DNA of 64,000 bases, taken from the NCBI RefSeq assembly GCF_010015585.1, contig NW_022985080.1:281788-345787 (forward strand). The letters run 5' to 3'. The position numbers and the translations under genes are program-made. Each line of letters opens with the position of its first letter. The first letter of the stretch is position 1. Source of the DNA: Eremomyces bilateralis CBS 781.70. Lineage: Eukaryota; Ascomycota; Dothideomycetes; Eremomycetales; Eremomycetaceae. Below, piece by piece: positions 33,815 to 45,149 of the stretch. The notes beneath the pieces were generated by a model. It saw only the letters and a program-made list of their open reading frames with translations, did not search any database and was not told where the DNA came from.

Positions 33815-36800
33815 ATGGCGGACTACGTGAATGGATACGATCCAGCGGAAGAGTACGAAGATGAATACGAGGAGGGCATCACCGCGGAAGACTGCTGGGC
33901 AGTTATCACGTCGTTCTTTGACGGCACTGGTCTCGTCGCACAGCAGTTGAACTCATTCGACTTCTTCGCTCTCCATACGATCAACGAGATCACTACTGAT
34001 TTCGGGCGCATCGTCATCGACCAGAACGAACCCCAGAATGAAGGCGACATCGATCCGATTATCAAGCGTCGATACGACTTGCGATTCTCTGACCTGCGCA
34101 TGTCGGTCCCTCACATTACGGAGCAGGATGGTGGCGTTTATCAAATCTATCCTCACGACTGTCGAGTGCGAAACTTGACATATGCGTCCTCGATGTTCGT
34201 GAATTTCGCGACGAAGACGTTGGTGGCGCGAGAGCGACGGGTAGGACAGGCCCTGGACGCGGATGAGATGACCGATGGACAACCGGAGTCGGAGGACACC
34301 GAGCTCGTTTGGGAGCAAACCGACGACGACCCGACATCTGGCCAGGAAGCGCAGCCTTATATCGGAAAGATGCCCATCATGCTCAAGTCGCAGATGTGCT
34401 CTCTTCGAAACAAGACCGATGAGGAACTCTACGCCGTCGGAGAATGCCCTTACGACCAAGGTGGATACTTCGTCATCAACGGAAGCGAGAAGGTCTTGAT
34501 TGCACAAGAGCGAAGTGCCGCAAACATTGTGCAGGTCTTCAAGAAGAAGAACAGCCCGACGCCATTCATTGCTGAGATTCGGAGCGCGCTGGAAAAAGGC
34601 TCGCGAATGATATCCTCAGTCACCCTGAAGCTTCACGAGAAGGGCGAAACCTCGAAAGGTGGATTCGGCAAAACCGTCACCGTTAGTCTGCCATACGTCA
34701 ATGACGACGTCCCTCTCGGTGTCGTTTTCCGTGCTCTGGGAATCGTTTCCGATGCCGACATCCTCAACCATGTGTGCTACGACAAGAACGACACGCAAAT
34801 GATGGAGATGCTCAAGCCTTGCATTGAACATGCATTTGCTATTCAGGATCAGCAGGTCGCTCTGTCATATATCGGCACGCGAGCAGGCAAACCTGGACGA
34901 CCGTCGACGAAGGATGCCCGCATCCGTACAGCGAGAGAAATCCTCCAAAAAGAGTTCCTGCCACATATTTCGCAATCAGAGGGCAGTGAAACTAGGAAAG
35001 CTTTCTTCTTAGGATACATGACGCATCGCCTCCTGCAGTGTGCTCTGGGACGGAGAGAGGAAGATGACCGAGATCATTTCGGTAAAAAGCGACTTGACAT
35101 GGCCGGACCCCTTCTATCCAATCTCTTCCGACAGCTGTACCAGAAATTGACGAAGGAGGTATACGCATATGTGCAGAAATGCATTGAAAGCGGAAAGCCT
35201 TTCAACATGTCTCTGGCGATCAAGTCTAACACAATCACGAACGGTCTCAAATACTCCTTGGCTACCGGCAATTGGGGTCTTCAGAACAAAGCTCAGCAAA
35301 GCAAGGCCGGAGTCTCCCAGGTGCTTAACCGGTATACATATTCATCGAGTTTGTCACATCTTCGACGAACCAACACACCCGTTGGTCGAGATGGCAAGCT
35401 TGCGAAGCCACGGCAGCTGCATAATACCCACTGGGGCCTCGTCTGTCCTTCCGAGACACCCGAAGGTCAAGCATGTGGTCTGGTGAAGAACTTGTCGCTG
35501 ATGTGTTATGTCAGCGTTGGCCATAGTGAGGTCAAGACTGGTCTGGAGAAGTTCTTGGAAGCACGCAGCATTGAGATTCTGGAGGAATATGAACCCTCAC
35601 TGGCACCAAATGCCACCAAGGTCTTCCTTGACGGCGTCTGGATCGGCGTCCACCGCGACCCTTCGATGCTTGTCCGGTCTCTTAAAGAGCTTCGAGCCAG
35701 CAATCTCATCCCCTTCGAGGTCAGCATCATCTGGGATATCCGTGAGCGTGAGATCAAAGTGTTCTCCGACACAGGAAGAGTACTGCGACCGCTCTTCGTG
35801 GTCGAGACAAACCCATCAAAGCCGAACTACGGCAACTTAGTGCTGAATCGAGAACATCTCGATCAACTTGCCGAAGATCAAAGAATCCCACAAGTACAGC
35901 TCCGAGAGATGCAGGCTCAAAAGCAACCTATCGGATGGATGCGGCTTGTCACACAAGGCGTTATCGAGTACCTCGACGCCGAAGAGGAGGAGACGGCGAT
36001 GATCATCATGACGCCTGAGGAGCTAGAAGATCATCATCGTATCAGGAGCGGCCAGTCTATGTACGAGGCGGAGGACATTGATCCTCTGAGGCGTGTCAAA
36101 GGGAAGCCGAATCCTACGGTGAAGAACTACACTCATTGTGAGATTCATCCTAGCATGATCTTGGGTGTGTGCGCAAGCATCATTCCCTTCCCAGATCACA
36201 ATCAGGTATGTTCCATTTCAACTAAACTTGTTAAGACCCTACTAACTTGAATAGTCTCCCCGTAATACTTACCAGTCTGCAATGGGTAAACAAGCCATGG
36301 GTGTCAGCGTAACCAACTTCAACCTACGAATGGACACCATGAACAACGCCCTCTACTATCCACAAAAGCCACTGGGGACAACGAGATCTATGGAATACCT
36401 CAAGTTCCGTGAGCTTCCCGCCGGACAGAATGCTGTTGTCGCAATTGCATGCTACTCGGGTTACAACCAAGAAGATTCCGTGATCATGAGCCAGAGCTCC
36501 ATCGACAGAGGGCTGTTCCGAAGTCTTTTCTATCGCACATATACCGATCAAGAAGAGCGGATCGGTATGGCTGTTGTCGAAGAGTTTGAGAAGCCCAATC
36601 GTGCCAACACTTTGAGAATGAAGGTTGGTACCTACGATAAGTTGGACAATGATGGTCTCGTCAACCCTGGAGTTCGTGTATCTGGTGACGACATCATCAT
36701 CGGAAAAACCGCTCCTATCCCCCCAGACGCCGAAGAACTTGGCCAACGCACTAAGTTCCATGACAAGCGAGATGTCTCCACACCACTTCGATCCACCGAG

Positions 36801-37703
36801 AGCGGTATCGTTGACCGAGTCATCGTAACTACGAACACGGATGGCTATAGATTTGTCAAGGTCCGTATTCGAACAACCAAGATCCCACAGATTGGAGACA
36901 AGTTCGCCTCCCGTCACGGACAGAAGGGTACCATCGGTGTGACGTACCGTCAAGAAGACATGCCTTTTACCCGCGAAGGCCTCACCCCTGACCTTATCAT
37001 CAACCCGCACGCCATCCCCTCCCGCATGACCATCGCCCATTTAATCGAGTGTCTCCTCTCCAAAGTCGGTGCGCTGCGTGGTGCGGAAGGCGACGCAACT
37101 CCTTTCACTGACGTCACGGTCTCCGACATCTCGGCGCTTCTCGAACAGCACGGTTACCAACGCCGTGGCTTCGAGGTCATGTACAACGGCCACACCGGCA
37201 AGAAAATGCGCGCGCAGGTCTTCCTTGGGCCAACGTACTATCAGCGGTTGCGGCATATGGTCGACGACAAGATCCACGCACGTGCCAGAGGCCCCATGCA
37301 GATCATGACCCGGCAACCCGTGGAAGGTCGTGCAAGAGATGGTGGTCTGCGGTTCGGAGAGATGGAGCGCGATTGCATGATCGCACATGGTGCGGCGGCG
37401 TTTTTGAAGGAGAGGTTGTTCGAGGTGTCGGACGCATATCGCGTGCACGTCTGCGAAATTTGCGGGCTGATGACTCCGATTGCGTAAGCTTTCCGAACAA
37501 CATGCTGATGGGATCGTGTTACTGACAAACCCTGCAGGAGCTTGAAAAAGAAGCAATACGAGTGCAGGCCTTGCAAGAACAAGACCAAGATCGCCCAGAT
37601 TCACATCCCATATGCTGCCAAATTGCTCTTCCAGGAGTTGGCCAGTATGAACATCGCTTCGCGATTCCGGACGGTGCGAAGTGGCAAAACCGTGAGGGTT
37701 TAA
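33815..37703 (+). CDS. RPB2: RNA polymerase II second-largest subunit
   Basis: Three exons, 33815-36205, 36255-37483 and 37538-37703, give 1261 aa (introns 49 and 54 bp). The start [20 protein letters not shown] is followed by the acidic leader and protrusion domain. Core signatures are [60 protein letters not shown] and [18 protein letters not shown]. The C-terminal zinc site is formed by CEIC before intron 2 and CRPC in the last exon, and the end is RSGKTVRV. The protein forms the wall of the active-centre cleft of Pol II. One oddity is VIMSQSS where eukaryotic Rpb2 usually has MNQSS (a single-base change, AAC to AGC). This locus is a standard phylogenetic marker and could place the species. 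Confidence 0.98.
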
Positions 37704-38413
37704 GGAGATCAACATAATTTGGGTTGATGGATTACAGAAGAAGCGATCTTCACTAGCGTCGACGCAAAAGTTTCCTGGTTTCTTTTCGGTCAAATCGAAT
37801 CCACTGGCGTGGTCGCGGCAATATTTGATTCTTGACTTTACAGCGACAGTTTGCATCGGGACGGAGTCATATGGTGGGTGAATGGAGTACACGCCATGGG
37901 AAGAAACCTAGAATAGTTCATCGCGTCTGGTGTACAACAGATATGGTCTGCGTCGACTGCACAATATAAAATTCATACCAGTATCCATCTGACCCGCCCA
38001 TCCTGTGTTACTATGCCATATATGTATGTACTGAGCCATAGGTAGGGCTCTAATATTCGAGACGAGCCACACTGCCAATTTACTCCCACCTTTTATATTT
38101 ATATTCTTGTGAGTAAACTTCGTCCTAGATGTCGACTACCCCATCCACCCCGCCAGCCTGCTTTGGGGGGCCATTCTCGTCTTCAAGGCAAGAAGTCTAT
38201 CTACCCAAAGCTGGCCCAGCTTGTCCGGTTTCATGACTGGATCCAGCCAGGAACTGGTCTACCTAGTTCTCCATCCAGATCATGTTCGTCCCTATAGGCC
38301 AAATCTGGGTCGGAGGGAGCTCTTCTCAGGGCGTCTTCGCTCACTGGACATGTGTTAGTTGGCGCAGGGCCATCTTGTCCATTTCCAGGTCTCGTTACCT
38401 GATTTTCCTCCCC
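37704..38413. other. RPB2 3' region and spacer
   Basis: No coding frame is supported here. The spacer ends at the orphan, repeat-rich patch that follows. Confidence 0.4.
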
Positions 38414-38799
38414 TTAATTACTCCCTGCACCTGTATTGACTGGCACGGGCACGTTAGATCTTCCCGGTTGTTTGCCGTCGTCGGGAATCACTGCCGGATT
38501 GGTTTTCGGGTCTCCTGCGTCAATGCCCCCTCGAGAGGCCGAAGGGTTATTCATATCTGGCATGTCGGGGGCGTCCCCTACGGGTGATTCGACGCTGCAG
38601 CCGCGCTGCCCGCTCCGTCAACCCGGTGGTTCCCCACTCCCATTCCGGGCAGGGGTTGTATCTCATCATCATCCTCGTCATCGTCATTGAGGCCAGTAGT
38701 TCTGCCCACGCTGTCTGACCTGTTCTGCAATTCAACAATGAGTGGAGGGTAAATGAGGTTCGTTGGGGGGGTCAGGAGATCCGGCCGGGCCGACTTCAA
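38414..38799 (-). other. Protein-like segment, probable exon(s) of an orphan gene
   Basis: On the minus strand two neighbouring frames read like protein. The first (about 38799-38600) runs SARPDLLTPPTNLIYPPL, then an acidic NDDDEDDDEIQPLPGM. The second (about 38600-38414) runs VGDAPDMPDMNNPSASRGG, then PKTNPAVIPDDGKQPGRSN and ends NTGAGSN-stop. They are out of phase with each other and I could not fix the splice between them. They may be 3' exons of the next gene upstream (38822-39350). The composition (Pro, Asn, Asp, Gly) suggests a disordered protein. No family was recognised. Confidence 0.3.
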
Positions 38800-38821
38800 C
38801 CAGTCCCCCGAAGATTATGAA

Positions 38822-39350
38822 TCATCCATGACCTTCATCTTCCTTCGGGGTTTCGGTGTGGATAGTGGACTTCTGGGCTCCCGGCCAATGCCCGCGGAAA
38901 ATGTCATATGATTGAACCCATACATACTGCCTGTCGCACTTTCGACAAGCAAGTGCAAAATCGGTTGCTGTGCTAGCCATGATGGAGCAAATCTCGCGGA
39001 AAATCTCCGCATCTTCAGGCCGAATTGCCGAATATCCTGAAACGGCCCTCCGGAACCTCTCGCAAATTCGGTTGATGAGAGGATCTCTCCAATCCCTTTC
39101 GTCAGGCGTCTCACATAGACAAAAGCTTGATTGCTGCCATACGGCCGCTTCAGCAGTGTGAACTGTTTGTGAGTCAGCGCAAACTCTAAACGAACGAAAA
39201 ACACCGTGGCTATACATACACTGCTCTCTTCTCTCTAATGCGCCCTCGAATCCTGCAAGATGCCTCCTCGTCGACTGTTCCCTAGGGAATATATGGGACA
39301 AGGGCCCAATCTCTTCGTTAAGCTCATCAACAATTACTTAGCGGAGTTAG
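38822..39350 (-). CDS. Orphan hypothetical protein, partial gene model
   Basis: An exon beginning near 39350 (after a good TTACTAAC branch site and CTAAG acceptor) reads VDELNEEIGPLSHIFPREQ, continues to 39220, crosses a 57-bp intron (39219-39163, GTATGT...ACAG) and resumes at 39162, ending at a stop at 38822. Motifs seen are SSFCLCETPDERDW, LINRICERFRRAV and CRKCDRQYVWVQSYD, so a CxC and a CxxC pair could hold a metal or a disulphide. No ATG lies in the first exon, so at least one exon is missing upstream. No known family was recognised. It is probably lineage-specific. Confidence 0.42.
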
Positions 39351-39611
39351 TAAATTTTTCGCTTAGTCGAACATTCGTTCAAGAACTCCATCTCATAATG
39401 GCCAGTTGTTTATAATCTGTCGTATTTCAGTATTCAACTGCTGGTAGAGCATGAAGAGTACTCTCCGACATTTAGTTTCGGTATTATTTTGTTTGGACAG
39501 TTTCGCCTGCCCTTGCGAATCAGTAGATTACACGTCTTCCTGACTGCCGGGGCGTTTCATTCCTTGATCGACTTACTTCAGTAAGGAAATGGCTGGTTCA
39601 TGCCGATAAGT

Positions 39612-40372
39612 TCAGCTCTCAGACTCGCGGATATTAGTTGTTAAACCACGTATTTGGTCATTAACAGCATTCGTAACAGCATCCACAATCCGCAGTTCAT
39701 CCATCGGTGGAGGCTGGCGTGCGGCAAATGTATTAAATGATACAGTCAGGTCTTGAATAGACGATTCACTAGGAAGAAAGATTAGTCTCACAAACGTATA
39801 TGAGCGAAAATGGGGGGCATATACATGCTTCCCCGCTTAACAGCACGTCCTTTGTTCTTCGATGTTCATCGTCAAGGACCTGCCTTTGATTCGCGTGCTT
39901 TGTTTGAAGGGGTTTGAGTTTGGTCGACGTCCACAATCCTCAATTTCTTTTTGATGGAGTACATCTTTGTTGCTTGTTCAGCCATACGTCCGTTCTGACC
40001 CGGAGAACCACATTTGCTTGGCATATCACCGATAATGATAGAGGCTGTTGGATTCAACGATAATGGTTTCCAGAAGTTTATGATAGACCTACCTCCAGTG
40101 TTTACACTGGTGGTGGGGAAGTTTATCTGAATGGCATTCTCTCGTATCGTCCCTCCTGAACTTGGCCCTTCTTCAACAACCCTAATCTGGCCTGAACGAC
40201 TGGATTCGTCTGTCATATCGCGGATCACTATGGACACCGTCGGAGTGAAGGATATATCGCCCCTGAAATTAATTTCAGGTCCATTTGCAGCGCCTACTGA
40301 GGAGAGGAGGGGATCCACACCCTCATCGCCGCTGTTATGGGTTGAAACCCTTGGTTGGCTCAGGCTGAGAGC
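39612..40372 (-). CDS. Orphan hypothetical protein with a duplicated INF...PTxSIxIxDM motif (5' end unresolved)
   Basis: Three exons fit together in phase: 40372-39988, 39938-39842 and 39768-39612, with introns of 49 bp (GTATGG...TTGAG) and 73 bp (GTTAAG...CCTAG). The open product is about 212 residues, beginning after a TTAG acceptor with ALSLSQPRVSTHNSGDE. A motif occurs twice: INFRGDISFTPTVSIVIRDM and INFWKPLSLNPTASIIIGDM, with a shorter related INF in between. The C-terminal half is helical and charged (QTKHANQRQVLDDEHRRTK; DELRIVDAVTNAVNDQIRG). No known family. The start exon is missing and may be the Pro/Gln-rich segment just upstream. Confidence 0.45.
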
Positions 40373-40550
40373 CTAAGCCTGATTAGGTTAAGGGTAAATC
40401 AGAGTCCAAACTCTCCGATGTAAACAAGAAAGCTTCCCTTTCTTGTTCTCTTCTTTAGCTTAATCTAGAATATCTTTGGCTACGTGTATGTTGTGTGCAT
40501 CCAGCTATCGTGCCGTAACAGCCGCTCTTAGATGGGTTGGGCTGTGTGGG

Positions 40551-40630
40551 AGGATCTTGAGGAGAAACTTGGGGAGGAGCTTGGGGTGGACTTTGGAGAG
40601 GATCTTGGGGAGGGCCTTGGGGAGGAACTA
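40551..40630. repeat. 12-bp tandem repeat, 6-7 imperfect units, encoding PPQx on the minus strand
   Basis: Units of the type AGGAGCTTGGGG lie head to tail. Read on the minus strand in one open frame they give a tetrapeptide series (PPQG, PPQD, PLQS, PPQA, PPQV, SPQD), flanked by protein-like sequence from about 40680 to 40455. The 12-bp period keeps the frame, which suggests that the repeat is translated. Confidence 0.7.
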
Positions 40631-40760
40631 GTGTATGATCTAGGCTTAGGGAAGGATATAATCTAGACCGAGGACATCGGATAAAGGGGAAATTAGGGCT
40701 AGAGGGAGGATCTAGGCCTAGGGAAAGATGTCGGCGAGAACGGCGAGAGAAAAATCTCGG

Positions 40761-41115
40761 CTAAAGCGAGGATCTGGCCTGGAGGGAAAATTCGTGCGAG
40801 GGAAAATCTTGGCCGAGGGGAGGTGGAGAAGGTAGGGAATCTCTTCGATTCTCATTTTCCATCGGTTGTCCCCCACCAGCGGACGTGGGCACGCCAATAG
40901 ATGACCTAAGCCATGCCTCAGGCGGGTTCAGCCAGTCATCGATGGTCCAGGGTCCACGGTATGTGCTGCGAGCACCTCCTACGGTGCCGCCGCCGGGTGC
41001 TGCTCCCATGGTGTTAGTAAGCACAGTTCCTCTGCCGGGTGCTATGCCACCGCTGTTGTTGGGCCCCGGATTGCCGCTGTTTCCGGGACTCGTGTCGTTG
41101 GGATTGGGTCTGGGA
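40761..41115 (-). other. Possible exon of an orphan Gly/Pro-rich protein
   Basis: After a CTAG acceptor near 41116 the minus strand reads PRPNPNDTSPGNSGNPGPNN, then two related units (SGGIAPGRGTV and TMGAAPGGGTV), then YRGPWTIDDWLNPPEAW and a Pro-rich end to a stop at 40761. The opposite strand is also open for part of this stretch, so the strand call is tentative. No family was recognised. Confidence 0.3.
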
Positions 41116-41480
41116 GCCTAGCCCCCGCCATCCCCTGGCGTGGAAAGGGGAACGGGCGGAAGGGAGGACATTGTTGCGCGTGGGAGCGGGTTGCGTCCCG
41201 ACTCTTAGCGTATGATTCAGATATTCGAGAGCGTCTAGGTGAGCGGGAGATGAACTCGACCTCGGTGATGATAAATGAGACTGAGTACACGGCGGACATG
41301 CTCCTTAAATGTGGCCGCAACCATCTCCCCGATGGACACGAATCGCCGAATGATACAATAGGTATGTTGTCTTTTGTTGATGGGCCGAAATGCACCCATT
41401 GCGGCTCCGAAAGCCAGCCCAATGAGTGCGCGCATCGTCGAGTTCTTTGTTCACGCTTGATTGCATTGTTCTACGAATAG
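41042..41480 (+). other. Possible terminal exon of an orphan gene with a CxxC pair
   Basis: A plus-strand frame is open from about 41042 to a stop at 41480. It reads protein-like in its second half: LLAYDSDIRERLGEREM, then MINETEYTADMLLKCGRNH, KCTHCGSESQPNECAHRRV and a C-terminal LIALFYE. The minus strand is also open for part of this stretch. No upstream exon or ATG could be fixed, and no family was recognised. Confidence 0.28.
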
Positions 41481-42141
41481 GATTCGCAGCACGTGGAAGC
41501 GAATCGATTTTCCAAAGCATTAAGATAGTGGGGACAAAATTGAGAGAGCAGAATATTAATAAGACTAGAACATAAAAACGAGAACTTTGGCGATATCAAA
41601 TGAACTTGGAAACGGGATGCGTGAACAAAGGGACGGAGACAAGAGACGATCAATTACAGGTGAGCAGTCACTCGGATACCAGAACCATTCTTGATGAGGA
41701 TTTCTATCAATTGAGGGTATTACCATAGCATACACCTTGCGATTTAATAGTATCCATTAATTAATGCCGTAGGCAAATATGGTTGGGAGTTGAATGATGA
41801 AATAGCAACAGAAAGTCGATTGACGTTGAAGTTCTGCACGTGACTGCAATAAAATGGTGCCTAATTTCGTGAAGCTGACTGGAAGCAGAACAAAATGATC
41901 TGACTGAAGCCTCCAAGTGACACCTCAGGCATCACATAAATCTTGGCAAAATTGAAACATTTCCACGAAATATTTCTGATATCGAGATCTGTGAATCGTA
42001 CGGAAATACCTATAAACATAAATAGCACTTTAAACTCTTACAACGTCCACTCACCCTTGGACCTCCAATTATACCTCAAAAATCCTGATAACAACCTCCG
42101 ATCCCCCCATTTAAAACCGTCCACACGACATACCACCCACC
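41481..42141. promoter_or_regulatory. UTP11 upstream region
   Basis: AT-rich spacer of about 660 bp without a protein-like frame, ending in a CACC-rich leader before the UTP11 start. Confidence 0.35.
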
Positions 42142-43088
42142 ATGTCCACCATGCGCAACGCCGTCCACCGGCGCAACCACCAAGAGCGTGCCCAACCGCA
42201 AGAACGTGCGAAATGGGGCCTCCTCGAGAAACACAAAGTACTTCCCCCTCCCACCCGTCAACCCACCCCCCTCCTCTAACTCTCTAGGACTACACCCTCC
42301 GCGCCAAAGCCTTCGCCGCCAAAAAAACCCACCTCCGCCACCTCCGTGCCAAAGCCAGCGAGCGCAACCCCGACGAATTCGCCTTCTCTATGGTCAACGC
42401 GCACACGCACAAGGGCGTCAAAATCGCAGATCGCAAATCGGGGGAGTCGCTGAGCCAGGACGTGGTGCGGTTGCTGAAGACACAGGACGCGGGGTATCTG
42501 CGGGTGATGTTGGGGAAAGTAAGGCGGGAGCGGGAACGGTTAGAGGGGGGTAGTATAGTATTGGGGAAGGAGGGGGCTCGGGTGGTGGGTGGGGAAGGGA
42601 AGGGGGGGAAGCATACGGCGTTTGTGGAGGGGAGCGGGGAGCAGGAGGGGTTGGATGTGGGGGAGTGGTTTGGGGTGGAGGAGGAGAGTGTGGGGCGGGC
42701 GTGGAATCGGAGGCGGAAAGAGGGGGGGCCCAAGCTGCAGGCAGAAGACGAAGAAGAAGCCGACGCCGAAGATGGTGTAGAGCAGCAGCTTGACGACGAT
42801 GCCTCCGACGCCTCCGAAAATGACCCCCTCCCCCCCTCCCCCTCCCTTCCCTCCCGCACCGCCGCCCTCGCCGCCGCCACATCCCTCAAATCCGCGCAGC
42901 GCGACCGCAAGAAGCGGTTCCACGCGCAGCAGGTGCTGGAGGCGCGGGTGCGCGGGCTGCGGGCGCGGGAGCGGGAGCTGGCGGCGGCGGAGCGGGAGGT
43001 GGGTATGCAGCGGGCGCGGATGGGGAATGCGGTGGGCGGGGTGAATCGGGATGGGGTGAAATGGAAGGTGAGGGAGAGGAAGAGGTAG
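42142..43088 (+). CDS. UTP11: U3 snoRNP protein Utp11
   Basis: Exon 1 (42142-42237) and exon 2 (42288-43088), joined over a 50-bp intron, give 298 aa. The N-terminus has the family block MRNAVHRRNHQERAQP, then WGLLEKHKDYTLRAKAF across the splice, then LRAKASERNPDEFAFSMVNA and LLKTQDAGYLRVML. Utp11 is part of the small-subunit processome that handles early 18S rRNA processing in the nucleolus. The second half is a charged, Glu/Arg/Ala-rich helical region from very GC-rich DNA, longer and less conserved than the first half, with KGGKHTAFVE and WFGVEEESVGRAWNRR still recognisable. Confidence 0.93.
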
Positions 43089-43534
43089 GGCGCTTTGGGA
43101 AGGAGGAGAAATATACCATCACGATAGACATTAGATACCAGGGATATCCGGACGCATCGCCTACTTTGCAATGTGTAATGAACCGAAAAGCTTGTATTGA
43201 TAAGTCCCATTCTCCAGCTCGCAGAGAACCACAGATCACGAATTGTTTATTTAATGTAGAGAACCATTCGTTCCCAACGGATCGATGATAGAAATACAGA
43301 ATCCGAAGAACCCATTCATACACCCATCCATCCATCAATGCCTGTGAGAAGAATCCGAAGGACGGACATGAGTGTTTGGTCGGAAAGCATCCCGTAGCGC
43401 TGATCATCGCATCACGTCACATCGCATCCCGATCATATCAGGAAGCAATCCATGGAACCAAACACTCCGAGGGACATTTCCTCCCAACCCAATCTTAAAA
43501 CAAGAAAAAACCCCAACACCACGAAATCATCTAT
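43089..43534. other. Convergent 3' region of UTP11 and HMG-box gene
   Basis: No coding frame is supported. Presumed 3' untranslated sequence of both genes. Confidence 0.5.
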
Positions 43535-45149
43535 CTACGCCTTCTTCCTCCGCTTCTTCTCCGCCGGCGTCCCCGACGCCGCCGCCGCCGCCTGCAATTG
43601 CTCCTCCTCCGCCCCTTTACTCTTCCGCGTCTTCTTCTTCCGCGGCTCCTCCTTCTCCACCGCCGGCTTATCCGCCGCCTTCCGCTTCTTCTTCTCACTG
43701 CCGGGGGTCGCCGCCGCCGTGGGGAGAGGGACCGCTGACACCTTCACGCCGGGGGTGGCGACGAGCGGGGTGGGGGCGGACACTTTGGCTGCGCGGCCCT
43801 TGCCGCGGCCGGTCTTGGGGGGCGGGGCGGGGGCTTCATCTTCGGAGGCTTCGGAGGCTTCATCAGTGGCTTCCGCAATGGCGGTGGCGGCAGTAGCGTC
43901 TTCATCGTCGTCGGCTTCCGCGTCGGCTTCGTCGGCGTCGGGGGCGACGACGCTGGGGATTTCGTCGATGGGATTGCCGATGGATGCGTTGTATTCGCGG
44001 AGGTCGGCGACGTATTTCTCCCAATTTTGACGGTACATTGCCTTCCAGCCCTGAAAAATAGTTAGCAAGAGAACATGGATGAACTGCATGATCGACGGAT
44101 GGATTGGGGGGATTAAGAACGTACATCCTTCTCCGACTCAGGCAGGATACGCCAGCGTCGCAATGCCTCTTCGTTCACTTCCGCCGGCTTGATCTCCTTG
44201 CCCGCATCGGCAAAGTCTTTGCGGATGGTCGGGCGTGCATGCTCGCTGAACAGGAAGTACGCGGTGCTAGGACGACGGGGGGCGTTGGGGTCACGAATCT
44301 TCTTCTCACGCTTGCGCTTGGGCTTGACACCGGCGACGCCGTCCACGACGGAGTGGTCGACGGCGCGGATGGCGGCGCTGTTGAGGAAGTCCGGGAGGGG
44401 GAGGTCGGAGGCGCTGGCGGGGTGGCCGCCGAGTTGGGCGTTGGTGTGGTTGATGTAGGCCTTCAGGAGGTCGCCGGTGGCGCCGTGGATGGCTTGGAGA
44501 CCGCTGATGTAGTGGTCGATGGTGGTTTGGAGTTCGGTGAGTCCAGTGACGACCTGGATTGGGGGTTAGTGGGATGTTGGAAGAGAGGGCATAGCAAGAC
44601 TCAATAAGCATGTTGTATGCAGGCAGGGTGGTTTCAGGGTGAGATAAAGCTCGGGAGTCTGAGCATGGAGTTGGGGAAGGAAGCTGCTGAGGATACTGCA
44701 TTGTACAGGACATAGCAACGATGAATGAAAGAGAGGAGGAACGTTGAATTTAGAGACAAAATAAATATGGGAAGATTGGGATGTAGGATTGAACGAACAG
44801 AACAAGTGGACTACTCTTTCGAAAGGAATATGCGATAAACAACAAACGAGACGCCGCTGTGCTGACTTGGACACCTATGTTTTGGTTGTTGACACAACGT
44901 GCTCGGCGTGTGCAGGCGACCGGTACCCCAAGCCGGGGATGTTTTGGAGCATGATGAGTGATGAGAGACGCGATGGGAGGAAAAAAACACGTGGAAAAAA
45001 AGGACGTGTTGATTGGAGTCACTGCCGCGATTGAGTTATGAGACATTGATAATACGTACTGAGTTCTTGAATTTGGTGTAGTCGTCGCGCGACAGCATCA
45101 CCATGGGCACCTGTTGTGGCTTCTCGGCGGAGGCCTTTGGCTTCGTCAT
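43535..45149 (-). CDS. HMG-box chromatin protein
   Basis: Three exons, 45149-45060, 44553-44125 and 44050-43535, give 344 aa. Intron 1 is 506 bp, far longer than the others here; intron 2 is 74 bp. The protein starts MTKPKASAEKPQQ, has a helical N-terminal part (YTKFKNSVVTGLTELQTTID), a basic linker (KPKRKREKKIRDPNAPRRP) and an HMG box from about residue 118 to 195 (STAYFLFSEHARPTIRKD; WKAMYRQNWEKYVADLREY, split by intron 2). An acidic stretch and a Lys-rich tail follow (KKKRKAADKP, EKKRRKKA). Single-box proteins of this plan bind and bend DNA in chromatin. Which fungal HMG protein it corresponds to (for instance an Nhp10- or Hmo1-like role) I cannot tell. Confidence 0.88.

Noticed and set aside
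39872-40318. HET-s-type prion-forming repeat
   Set aside because: The paired motif has about the right size but lacks the Gly/Asn pattern I associate with that consensus. Kept only as an unclassified repeat.
43452-44030. 192-codon plus-strand Ser/Ala-rich frame
   Set aside because: Antisense of the acidic and Lys-rich tail of the HMG-box protein.
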